From: Cryobacterium sp. Y29 | Lineage (GTDB): Bacteria; Actinomycetota; Actinomycetes; Actinomycetales; Microbacteriaceae | Reading direction: 5' to 3' | DNA: 64,000 bases | Assembly: GCF_002929825.1 (NCBI RefSeq) | Contig: NZ_PJJN01000027.1 | Coordinates: 1-64,000 of the forward strand | In this document: one piece after another, positions 26,227 to 34,565 of the stretch | Layout of the letters: the number at the start of each line of letters is the position of its first letter | Position numbering within the stretch: the first letter of the stretch is position 1 | The notes under the pieces: model-generated | The model's database searches: none | What the model was told of the DNA's origin: nothing | The model's input: only the letters and a program-made list of their open reading frames with translations | Program-made: the position numbers and the translations under genes

Positions 26227-26990
26227 CCCGCGGCACGTTTCGACGCGAGCAGGTCCCGGCTGAGCATGGCCGCGCCGGCCGCCGCTGCGGGCATCACGAT
26301 GACGGCCGCGCCGGGAATCAGGAACAACAGGTAGGTGAGCACCCCAAAACCGAGGCTGCGGGGGCGGCGGGCGCGAAGCATCCGTCGTCGTTGTTTCAAG
26401 GTGAAACCGCGCGCATCGAAGGCGAAACCGGTGAGTTCGAGACAGAGGATCCAGCCGCCAAACAGCGCCCCGAGAACGAGCGCGAGCAGTTGGCCGAGTC
26501 CGGGGATGAGGCCGCAGAGCAGCAGTACGAGAGCGCCCAGAACGGCGAGGCCGACCAGTTTCAGGGCGTCGACCACGGAACGCAGTAGGCCGCGCGGGGT
26601 TTCGACCGGCGCGTCGCCGAGGTTGGTTTCGACCGCGCGCCAGATGCGCTCGTAGAACGGGTCGCCGACGACGAGGGTCACGGCCACGAACGTGTACGCC
26701 AACAAGAGGATGCCGGCGGCCGTGACCGCCGCGGCGGCTACGACCCGCATACCCGTGCGCCACGGCTCCCCCCAGCTGCTTGCGAACGGACTGATGGCCA
26801 CGGCGATGGCTTCGAGGTTGATGAGCAGCACCACGATGCCGGCGAGGTAAGCAATGCCGACGATGAACGCCGGAAGTGCGCCGAGCAGCATGAGGCGTGG
26901 TGACGTGACCCACAGTTTGAGGCCGCGACCGAGAAAACCGGCCCCGGCGAAGAACTCGCGTGAGGCGCTGGGACTCGTCGAAGGCGGCAC
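26223..26990 (-). CDS. EI24/CysZ-like membrane protein
   Basis: A 255-residue protein with four to six hydrophobic segments. The N-terminal AGAGFLGRGLKLWVTSPRL, the segment VVGDPFYERIWRAVE and the loop GLIPGLGQ are typical of the EI24 domain family, which includes the sulfate permease CysZ. In actinobacteria most members have no assigned role. No cysteine or sulfate genes are near. Its 3' end overlaps that of the cytochrome b gene on the other strand. Confidence 0.75.
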   Translation of the reverse strand: MPPSTSPSASREFFAGAGFLGRGLKLWVTSPRLMLLGALPAFIVGIAYLAGIVVLLINLEAIAVAISPFASSWGEPWRTGMRVVAAAAVTAAGILLLAYTFVAVTLVVGDPFYERIWRAVETNLGDAPVETPRGLLRSVVDALKLVGLAVLGALVLLLCGLIPGLGQLLALVLGALFGGWILCLELTGFAFDARGFTLKQRRRMLRARRPRSLGFGVLTYLLFLIPGAAVIVMPAAAAGAAMLSRDLLASKRAAG

Positions 26991-27193
26991 CCTAAAACCC
27001 TAGCGCGAGGTCTGCCGGGCCGGGCTGCCGTGAACCGCCCGTTTCGCCCCGGGGTGTCGGTGATTTCGGCGGCCCACGCGGCGAGCCGGCGGCGGGACGG
27101 AGCGACCGTAGCGATTCGATGTTCCGGTGCGTGCCTCGGTTCCGTGCCCTGTACCCGGTATTCTCGAGGGAACAACAGTGAAAGGGGGCAGTC

Positions 27194-27829
27194 GTGACGC
27201 ACGCGCATCGGCTGCATGTCGACCTCGAGGTGCCGTGCCTGTGCTGCCTCGCGCCGCAGCTCTTTCACTTCACCTCGCTGAGTGACCAGGTGGTCTGCGC
27301 GCTGTGCGTCCACCACCTGGGGGCCGAGAAATCAGAACGTCGCGATCTCGAGCACGTGCGGTTGTGGGCCGCTCGGTGGGCGGCGTCCGAGACCGGCCAC
27401 GCCGGCTACGTCACCGAAACGGATGCCCTGCTCGTCGCCCGCGACGTCGATCTGACTGCACTGCGCGATCAGGTCGCTGAGCTCAGCGCCGTTGTGGCGG
27501 GCCAGTTCACGGCCGGCATCGACGGGGTGCGCGGTCTGCTGCAGAACGACCTGGTCAAGCGGGCTGAACGCAACACCGCCCTGGCCCGGCGCCAGATCGA
27601 TTGGGCCATGGCCGGCATCTGGCGCATCGAAACGCTGCACCACGACTCAGCAATGCAGAAGTGTTCCTGCGGGCGCACGGCCGGCAGCTGCGCCGAGAGC
27701 GCCGCGATTGACCCCCTGCGCCAAGCGCTGGGCGACTGGGAGACGAAGAACGTGGCGCTGTTACAGAGCGGACGGCGGCACGGCCTGCCGGAGGACCATC
27801 CCGCGGCGCTGGCCCAGCGCATCCGCTGA
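27194..27829 (+). CDS. Cysteine-rich protein of unknown function
   Basis: A 211-residue soluble protein. The N-terminus holds two cysteine pairs (VPCLCCLAP and VCALCVHHL), and a third set occurs near residue 155 (KCSCGRTAGSC), so binding of zinc or another metal is likely. The region between them is helical and may be a coiled coil. I know no family for it. The GTG start is strongly supported by AAAGGGGG 5 bases upstream. It diverges from the EI24 gene, with about 200 bases between them for promoters. Confidence 0.65.
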   Translation: MTHAHRLHVDLEVPCLCCLAPQLFHFTSLSDQVVCALCVHHLGAEKSERRDLEHVRLWAARWAASETGHAGYVTETDALLVARDVDLTALRDQVAELSAVVAGQFTAGIDGVRGLLQNDLVKRAERNTALARRQIDWAMAGIWRIETLHHDSAMQKCSCGRTAGSCAESAAIDPLRQALGDWETKNVALLQSGRRHGLPEDHPAALAQRIR

Positions 27830-27860
27830 ACCGGCGTGCTGTGCCGTGCAGGTGCGCGAG

Positions 27861-29312
27861 CTAGTGCCCGAGGGGTGCCGGCGCACCGATCGGTGGACGC
27901 CGTACCAAAAACGCCGCTGGAATCGCGAACAGCGAGATGATCGCGCCGCACAGGAACGCATCGTGAATACCGGATGCCGTCGCCGAGACCTCGGAAGCAC
28001 CCTGGGTCATGAGAGCGGCCGACCGTGAGGTCATCACGGCGATGAACAGTGCGGTGCCGACGGCGCCGGCCAGCTGCTGGATGGTGCCGACAACGGCGCT
28101 GCCGTGGGAATACAGGTTTGGCGGGAGCGATCCGAGGCCCGACGTGAAAAGCGGCGTAAACAGCAGCGACAGGCCGATGCTCATGCCGATGTGGCTGACC
28201 ATGAGCATCCACGGTTGTGTGGTCTGGCCCATCATGGTCATCGCCCAGAAGGCGCCGCTGACGATGATCGACCCGGGAACGAGCAGAACGGTCGGGCCGC
28301 GGCGGTCGTAGATGCGGCCGACGAACGGCGCGAGCAGCCCCATGGTCAGCCCTCCCGGAAGCAGCAACAGCCCGGTGGAGAGTGCGGTCAGGCCGAGCAC
28401 GTTCTGCATGTAGAGCGGCAGCAGAATGATGGTGCCGAACAGGGCGATCATGCTGATGCCGAGCATCGAGATCGAGAGGGTGAACGTGCGCGCGGTGAAC
28501 ACGCGCAGATCGAGGAGGGCCCGATCGGTGCGCTGCAACTGGAGTTGGCGCAACACGAAAACGATCAGGGCGAACAGGCCGATGCCAAGCGGCAGCCATC
28601 CGGCCGAAGAAGCAGCGCCGAGGTTGCTGAGTCCGTAGACGAAGCCGCCAAAGCCGAAGGCCGAGAGGATGACGGAGAGCACGTCGAGGGGAACCGTGCG
28701 CGGCGTTGTCACGTTCTGCATGCGCGAGGCACCGAGAATGAGCGCGCCGACAGCGATCGGCAGCACGATAAGGAACATCCAGCGCCAGTCCAGCAGGCTC
28801 AGGATGATGCCGGAGATGGTGGGGCCGATGGCTGGGGCAACCGAGATGACGATGGAGATGTTTCCCATGGTCTTGCCGCGGGAAGCGGGTGCGACGAGCG
28901 TCATGACGGTGGTCATGAGCAGCGGCATCATGATGGCCGTTCCGGTAGCCTGCACGATGCGACCAACCAGAAGCACCTCAAAGCCGGGCGCGACAGCGGC
29001 GATCAGGGTGCCGGTGCTGAACAGAGTCATCGCGGCGATGAAGATCGGCCGCGTGTTGAAGCGCTGAATCAGAAAACCGGTGATCGGAATAACGACGGCC
29101 ATCGTGAGCATGAATGCTGTGGTCAGCCACTGCGCCGCGATCGCCGTGATGTTGAGGTCGTCCATGAGGTGCGGTAGCGCCACGCCCATGATGGTCTCGT
29201 TCAAAATTACAACGAAGGCCGAGACCAACAGAAGCCGGATCACCAGCTGGGTGCGCTTGGCGTCCGGGTGCACGTCGGCCTTGGTGGTGGGCGCGCTTGC
29301 TGTTGTGGTCAT
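27861..29312 (-). CDS. DHA2-family multidrug exporter (MFS, EmrB/QacA type)
   Basis: A protein of about 483 residues with 14 predicted helices. It shows the DHA2 pattern: VVILNETIMGVALPHLMDDL in helix 1, QWLTTAFMLTMAVVIP in helix 2, the antiporter motif GRIVQATGTAIMMPL and APAIGPTISGII (motif C). It probably exports drugs or lipophilic cations in exchange for protons. The start at 29312 has AGGA a few bases upstream; the longer frame to 29432 lies in the upstream region and lacks family similarity. Confidence 0.85.
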   Translation of the reverse strand: MTTTASAPTTKADVHPDAKRTQLVIRLLLVSAFVVILNETIMGVALPHLMDDLNITAIAAQWLTTAFMLTMAVVIPITGFLIQRFNTRPIFIAAMTLFSTGTLIAAVAPGFEVLLVGRIVQATGTAIMMPLLMTTVMTLVAPASRGKTMGNISIVISVAPAIGPTISGIILSLLDWRWMFLIVLPIAVGALILGASRMQNVTTPRTVPLDVLSVILSAFGFGGFVYGLSNLGAASSAGWLPLGIGLFALIVFVLRQLQLQRTDRALLDLRVFTARTFTLSISMLGISMIALFGTIILLPLYMQNVLGLTALSTGLLLLPGGLTMGLLAPFVGRIYDRRGPTVLLVPGSIIVSGAFWAMTMMGQTTQPWMLMVSHIGMSIGLSLLFTPLFTSGLGSLPPNLYSHGSAVVGTIQQLAGAVGTALFIAVMTSRSAALMTQGASEVSATASGIHDAFLCGAIISLFAIPAAFLVRRPPIGAPAPLGH

Positions 29313-29510
29313 AACTGATCCTGACGGTCGTGCGAAAATGAGCGGATCGCCCGCCTCGTGAGCCCCCGCGATGGCACGCTGTGGGCGCCTCCAGGTGCAG
29401 CGTTTTGCCGGGTGTGAATTATTCCGCCGCACCAGAATTGACCGTTCGCCGCTCGTTCAGGCACTATTCATCGGAATTAGCCTCGGGAAAACCAATGAGG
29501 TGTGGAGATG

Positions 29511-32039
29511 TCAGGCGAGGCGGCGGGCCAGGTAGGGGGCGGTGCGGCTGGTGGGATGGGCCGCTACCGTCGCCGGAGTGCCGGCGGAGATGATGCGGCC
29601 GCCCTGGTCACCACCGGAGGGGCCGAGGTCGATCACCCAGTCGGCGGCGGCGATCACGTCCATCTCGTGTTCGACCACGACGACGGTGTTGCCTGCGTCG
29701 ACCAGGCGCCCGAGCTGCTGCATGAGCAATTCCACGTCGGCCGGATGCAGCCCGGTTGTCGGCTCGTCGAGCAGGTAGAGCGTGTGGCCGCGCCGTGCGC
29801 GTTGCAGTTCGGTCGCAAGCTTGATGCGCTGCGCCTCGCCGCCGGAAAGCTCGGTGGCCGGTTGGCCGAGACGCAGATAGCCCAGTCCTACCTCGCGCAG
29901 GGTCTCGAGGCTGCGCGCGGCGACGGCGACGTCGGCGAGGAAGACCAGCGCGGCATCCACTGTGAGGCCGAGCACCTCGGCGACGTTCTTGCCATGGTAG
30001 GTAACCTGGAGGGTTTCGAGGTTGTAGCGTGACCCGCCGCAGGTGGGGCAGGGGGCGTAGCTTCCCGGTAGAAACAGCAACCCGACGGCTACGAAGCCCT
30101 CACCGAGGCAGGTTTCACAGCGACCGCCAGCGACATTGAAGGAAAATCGACCGGCGTTGAAACCGCGCTGACGTGCTTCGTCCGTGGCTGCAAAGGTTGC
30201 CCGAACGGCATCGAACAGCCCGGTGTAGGTGGCGAGGTTTGAGCGCGGTGTGCGCCCGATCGGCTTTTGATCGACCTGGACCAAACGGTCGATGGTCTCC
30301 AGTCCGGTGACCTGAGCGATGGAAATTCGCTCGCCGGACGCCGCATCAGCAGCCGCTTCTGCTGCGGCTTCTCCAGCGGCATCCGGGTCGCCGAGGTCGA
30401 GCGCGGGCTCATCGTCGAGAGCCGGATGCAAATGCAGGCCCACGGCCTCGGCGAGCACGTGGCTGACCAGGGTCGACTTGCCTGACCCCGAAACGCCGGT
30501 AACGGCAGTGAGTACCCCGAGCGGAATTTGCGCGTCCAGCCCTCGCAGATTGTGCCGGGTGATATTGGTCAGGCCCAGCCACCCCAGCGGATGCCGCAAC
30601 TTTCCTCGCGGCGCCAGATTGCGGTGGTCCGCAAACAGGTACCGCCGCGTCACAGAAGTCTCCACCTCGGCCAGGCCAGCGGTCGGCCCGCTATAGAGCA
30701 CGTCGCCGCCACCTTCACCGGCCCGTGGTCCCACGTCGACGACCCAGTCGGCGCGGCTGACCACGTCCATATTGTGTTCGACGACGAAGACCGAGTTGCC
30801 CGACAGCTTGAGCTGTTCGAGCACGAGAAGCAGGGGCTCCGCGTCGGCCGGGTGCAAGCCGGCGGAGGGCTCATCGAGCACGTAGATGACGCCGAACAGC
30901 CCCGAGCGCAGTTGTGTGGCGATGCGCAGCCGCTGCATCTCTCCCGGAGAGAGCGTGGGGGTCGAACGGCCGAGGGCCAAGTAGCCAAGACCGAGCTCGA
31001 GCAGCACGTCGATGCGGCGCAGCAGGTCGCTGGCCAGGGTCATGGCCACCTCCGACGCCGTGCCACCCGCTACGATCGGCCGCAGAACGTCGGCGAGGGC
31101 AGTCATTGGCAGGGCGTTCAGAACGGCAATGGAGTGCCCGGCCACTGTCACGGCGAGAGCGTCGGGCTTCAGCCCGCTGCCGCCGCAGACCGGGCAGGGG
31201 CCGGTGTCGACGAAGCGCAACACACGTTGCCGTACGTTTGGGCTTTTGCTGTCGGCGAGCGTGTGCAGCACGAAGCTCTTCGCACTCCAGAATCGGCCCT
31301 GATAGGGCTTGGCGATGCGATCGCGCTGCGGTACCACCTCGACTACCGGCTGCTCTTCAGTGAACAGAATCCAGTCCCGGTCGGCGCGGGACAGTTCCTG
31401 CCACGGCACATCGATGTCGTAGCCGAGCACGGCGACGATGTCACGCAGGTTCTTGCCCTGCCAGGCGCCTGGCCAGGCAGTGATTGCGCCCTCGCGAATA
31501 CTCAGCGTGGCATCAAGCACCATCGACTCCTCGCTGACGGTGTGGGCCATACCCAGGCCGTGGCACCGCGGGCAGGCTCCCATGGCTGTATTGGGTGAGA
31601 ACGAGTCGGATTCGAGGCGACCGTCTGCATCCGCCGGGTATATGCCGGCACGAGAATACATCATGCGCAGGGAATTGGAGAGCGTCGTGACTGTGCCGAC
31701 GCTCGAGCGCGAACTCGGCGTTCCGCGGCGTTGCTGCAGGGCAACGGCCGGTGGCAGCCCGGTGATCTCGTCGACGTGCGGGGTGTGCCCCTGTTGAATC
31801 AACCGCCGTGCGTATGGCGCGACCGACTCGAAGAAACGGCGCTGCGCCTCCGCGAAAATGGTGCCAAAGGCGAGCGAGGACTTGCCCGAACCCGAGACCC
31901 CGGTGAAAGCCACGATGGCGTCCCGCGGTACGTCGACGTTCACATTGCGCAGGTTGTTCTCGCGGGCCCCGCGCACGCGCACGAAAGCATTTCCGGGCCG
32001 GGCGGCTGGAGCGGGATCATTCGTCTCTTCCATCAGCAT
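29511..32039 (-). CDS. UvrA-like excision/resistance ATPase (short class)
   Basis: An 842-residue protein with the duplicated ABC layout of UvrA: Walker [14 protein letters not shown] and [12 protein letters not shown], two UvrA signature and Walker B sets ([37 protein letters not shown]), and zinc modules with CPRCHG, CPVCGG, CETCLG and CPTCGG. It is about 100 residues shorter than the housekeeping UvrA (940-1000), as are class II UvrA proteins that lack a UvrB-binding domain and often act in drug tolerance. The ATG at 32033 may be the true start. Neighbouring drug exporter fits such a role but proves nothing. Confidence 0.87.
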   Translation of the reverse strand: MLMEETNDPAPAARPGNAFVRVRGARENNLRNVNVDVPRDAIVAFTGVSGSGKSSLAFGTIFAEAQRRFFESVAPYARRLIQQGHTPHVDEITGLPPAVALQQRRGTPSSRSSVGTVTTLSNSLRMMYSRAGIYPADADGRLESDSFSPNTAMGACPRCHGLGMAHTVSEESMVLDATLSIREGAITAWPGAWQGKNLRDIVAVLGYDIDVPWQELSRADRDWILFTEEQPVVEVVPQRDRIAKPYQGRFWSAKSFVLHTLADSKSPNVRQRVLRFVDTGPCPVCGGSGLKPDALAVTVAGHSIAVLNALPMTALADVLRPIVAGGTASEVAMTLASDLLRRIDVLLELGLGYLALGRSTPTLSPGEMQRLRIATQLRSGLFGVIYVLDEPSAGLHPADAEPLLLVLEQLKLSGNSVFVVEHNMDVVSRADWVVDVGPRAGEGGGDVLYSGPTAGLAEVETSVTRRYLFADHRNLAPRGKLRHPLGWLGLTNITRHNLRGLDAQIPLGVLTAVTGVSGSGKSTLVSHVLAEAVGLHLHPALDDEPALDLGDPDAAGEAAAEAAADAASGERISIAQVTGLETIDRLVQVDQKPIGRTPRSNLATYTGLFDAVRATFAATDEARQRGFNAGRFSFNVAGGRCETCLGEGFVAVGLLFLPGSYAPCPTCGGSRYNLETLQVTYHGKNVAEVLGLTVDAALVFLADVAVAARSLETLREVGLGYLRLGQPATELSGGEAQRIKLATELQRARRGHTLYLLDEPTTGLHPADVELLMQQLGRLVDAGNTVVVVEHEMDVIAAADWVIDLGPSGGDQGGRIISAGTPATVAAHPTSRTAPYLARRLA

Positions 32040-32099
32040 CCAAGTAACAGTAGTTCGTTCGGTGCTGCGCCGCTTGGGTATCGGAGAATCGAATTCAGG

Positions 32100-32369
32100 T
32101 CAGGTTCTCGTCCCGCCTGTCGTCCTACAGACGGAGTGCGTCAGGCGCCGTGCCACAAACTTGCAAAAGGGGCCCGGCGTGATGCGTCAACGAATGGCGG
32201 GAAGCAGCTCCTCGGCTGCCTGCGCGAACTCGCGGTAGATGTAGCGACGAGCGCCATAGACGATCGTATTCTTATACGAGAATATTTCGGCGCTGTGCTC
32301 TGAAAACCACTTCGGCGTCAGCGGTGAGTTGTTGGGTGAGCCGGTCGGTATGTTCGTCGTTTCAGTCAC
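32100..32369 (-). pseudogene. Acyl-CoA synthetase (AMP-forming ligase), N-terminal remnant
   Basis: The 60 codons from 32369 resemble the N-terminus of acyl-CoA ligases: PKWFSEHSAEIF, then TIVYGARRYIYREFAQAAEEL. A TGA at 32187 stops the frame exactly where the protein should go on; after it the same frame continues RITPG, as in functional relatives. Homology fades near 32100, and the remaining 450 residues are absent. It lies next to an acyl-CoA dehydrogenase on the same strand, which suggests that a fatty- or aromatic-acid degradation operon once existed. Confidence 0.6.
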
Positions 32370-32435
32370 CTGGGACTGCTCTGTCCAAAGAAATTTCTCT
32401 GAAAGCGTGTCGGGTATAGCGAAAACACGTCGAAT

Positions 32436-33617
32436 CTAGTGGAAGGCGCTGAACCCAGTCAGATCGCGACCGATGAGCAGAGACTGGATACTCTCTGTGC
32501 CCTCGTAAGTGTGGATGGATTCGATATCGGCCAGGTGTCGAATGACGTGGTTTTCGAGCAGGATTCCGTTGCCGCCGAGCATGTCGCGGGCGAGAGAGGC
32601 GAGAGAACGGGCCGCGCGGGTGTTGTGAAATTTGGCGAGGCTGGCTTGGATGGGCCTCAGGGTTCCGGCCGCGTCGAGTTCGGCCAGGCGCATGCAGTGC
32701 AACTGCATCGACGTGAGCTCAGAAAGCATGAGGGTGAGGCGTTCCTGCACGATCTGAAAACCGGCGATCGGCTTGCCGAACTGCACACGTTGCTGCGCGT
32801 AGTTGAGGGCAGCTTCGAAGACCGCGGTGGCGTGTCCAAGTGCCGACCAGGCCACACCGAGCCGGGTGGCGAACAGAATGGCGGCCGTGTCTTTGAACGT
32901 GTGGGTGCCGGGTAGTACAGCATCGAGCGGAATCCGTACGTCCGTCAACGTGATGCGGGCCTGATGAACCGCGCGCAGGGAGCCCTTGCCCAGCATTGTC
33001 TCGCCGTGGTACCCCGGCAGGGACTGGTCCACCAAAAAGCCGCGCACGTTGTCGTCGTCGTCGCGTGCCCAGACTACGGTCAGGTCGCCGACCGAGCCGT
33101 TGCCGATCCACTTTTTCTCGCCGTTGATGACCCATTCGTCGCCGTCGCGATGGGCGGTGGTCTCGAGGCCCACCGAATCCGAGCCGTGATCGGGTTCGGT
33201 CAGGGCGAAGGCGCCGAGTTTCTCGGCGCGGGCTAGCGGCACCAGCCAGGTGGCTTTCTGCTCATCGCTGCCGAACATGGCGATGCTGCGCAGGGCGAGT
33301 CCGCCCTGCACGGCGACGACGGTGCCCATTGAACCGTCACCGCGGGAGATCTCCATGTTCACCAGGCCGGCGGCGAGCGGTGACATAGGGGTGAGCCCTG
33401 GCCCCTCGACGCCGTCGGTGAGTAGGTCGAGTTCGCCCAACCGGCGAGCCAGGTGCAGCGGGTACTCCGCTTTGTCCCAGGCTTCGCTCAGCTCGTCGAG
33501 GGTCTCCACTGCAAAAGTACGTGCCCGGCTCCAGAACGCTCGATCAGTTTCGGGCACATCGGCAAAAACGCCGTAGTAATCGGTGTCGAGCGGGGCCGAG
33601 ACATCGTAATCGGGCAT
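32436..33617 (-). CDS. Acyl-CoA dehydrogenase (glutaryl-CoA dehydrogenase-like)
   Basis: A 393-residue flavin-dependent acyl-CoA dehydrogenase. Substrate and FAD motifs are FALTEPDHGSDSVGLET and WVINGEKKWIGNGS; YAQQRVQFGKPIAGFQ is the family helix; LARDMLGGNGILLENHV and IHTYEGTESIQSLLIGR close the active site, with the probable catalytic Glu in TYEGT. The glutaryl-CoA dehydrogenase branch is the closest in motif and length. AAAGG 5 bases upstream supports the ATG. The tandem TGACAC-type operators upstream and the TetR gene next to it suggest repression released by an acyl-CoA. Confidence 0.87.
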   Translation of the reverse strand: MPDYDVSAPLDTDYYGVFADVPETDRAFWSRARTFAVETLDELSEAWDKAEYPLHLARRLGELDLLTDGVEGPGLTPMSPLAAGLVNMEISRGDGSMGTVVAVQGGLALRSIAMFGSDEQKATWLVPLARAEKLGAFALTEPDHGSDSVGLETTAHRDGDEWVINGEKKWIGNGSVGDLTVVWARDDDDNVRGFLVDQSLPGYHGETMLGKGSLRAVHQARITLTDVRIPLDAVLPGTHTFKDTAAILFATRLGVAWSALGHATAVFEAALNYAQQRVQFGKPIAGFQIVQERLTLMLSELTSMQLHCMRLAELDAAGTLRPIQASLAKFHNTRAARSLASLARDMLGGNGILLENHVIRHLADIESIHTYEGTESIQSLLIGRDLTGFSAFH

Positions 33618-33657
33618 CAGTGCCTTTCGCGGTAGCGTGGGTGGTATCAGTTCTATC

Positions 33658-33694
33658 TGACACTGAGTCTCAGGTCAAGTGACACAAGGTGTCA
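33658..33694. promoter_or_regulatory. Tandem palindromic operators upstream of the acyl-CoA dehydrogenase
   Basis: Two copies of one site: TGACAC, TGA, GTCTCA at 33658-33672 (one mismatch) and TGACAC, AAG, GTGTCA at 33680-33694 (perfect). Centres are 22 bases apart, two helical turns, which allows side-by-side repressor dimers. The second overlaps the last codons of the upstream TetR-family gene. They most likely bind that regulator. Confidence 0.65.
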
Positions 33695-34435
33695 GCTTGC
33701 TGCGGAGCGGTGCCGGTTCTCGATCGCCCGAGCTACATCTGCGGGCAGGGTCGAGGCGGGAAACACCGCCACCAGCAACTCGCTGGCGGGCGCGGATGCA
33801 CGGTGCGCACCGGTAGGAGCAAACCGCTGGCGCACCGCGTGCAGCTGGGCCGCCAGGCCTGCCGAATCGAGCAGCTCGGTCGATTTGGTGGCGCGGATCA
33901 TGCGGCGAAGCGCATAGTTGTGTGTGGCCGTCACGGCCGCGGCGAACTGAATCGCAAGAACCGGGTCGACCCCGGGCAGCTGAAGCCGCAGGTATGCCGC
34001 AAAGGTCTTTTCGTAGCGCGAGACCATCACCGTTTCGCGGTCACGAAGAACGGATGTCTGGCGCACGACCAGATCTCGCACCCGCACGATCTCGAGGCGC
34101 TCCTGAAACCGTGCGAACACGAGTGTGGCCGCTTCGCACACGGCCAGCCACGGATCATCGTGCCTGGCGGTGAAATAGTCGGTGATCTGCTCGAGCAATT
34201 CATCGTGGTCGGCGAAGATCACGTCGTCCTTCGACCTGAATTGACGAAAAAAGGTGCTGCGGGACACCCCCGCAGCGGCGGCGATCTGGGCGGTGCTCGT
34301 GGCTTCGTAGCCCTGGGCCTGAAACAGGCGAACGGCGATGTCAGCGACGTCGACGCGGCTGCGGGCCTCCGCCTGCCGAGCAGCCAGCGGGAGGGTGAAA
34401 TCGGGTCGCGCGGAGACTGCAGACGGATCAGACAT
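33692..34435 (-). CDS. TetR-family transcriptional regulator
   Basis: A 247-residue regulator. The HTH lies at residues about 28-75 (VDVADIAVRLFQAQGYEATS, then AAAAGVSRSTFFRQFRSKD), unusual only in its long N-terminal tail. It is encoded directly upstream of the acyl-CoA dehydrogenase in the same direction, with two palindromes in the gap of 74 bases. Control of that gene, and possibly of itself, is likely. The effector is not known; an acyl-CoA would fit. Confidence 0.82.
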   Translation of the reverse strand: MSDPSAVSARPDFTLPLAARQAEARSRVDVADIAVRLFQAQGYEATSTAQIAAAAGVSRSTFFRQFRSKDDVIFADHDELLEQITDYFTARHDDPWLAVCEAATLVFARFQERLEIVRVRDLVVRQTSVLRDRETVMVSRYEKTFAAYLRLQLPGVDPVLAIQFAAAVTATHNYALRRMIRATKSTELLDSAGLAAQLHAVRQRFAPTGAHRASAPASELLVAVFPASTLPADVARAIENRHRSAAS

Positions 34436-34565
34436 GGTCTGGCGAAATTAGCACGGAATCAGCGGAAGGAATCGAGGAACGGCCGACTGGCCAAGGCACA
34501 AGGTTTCCCCAAGGCACGCGTCGCACGCTTACAGCATTCGCTCACCCTGAAGAGATAGGTCCGTC

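Noticed and set aside
28104-29177. 357-codon frame antisense to the DHA2 exporter
   Set aside because: Shadow of the real gene in GC-rich DNA: Asp/Glu/Arg/Gly-rich without domains.
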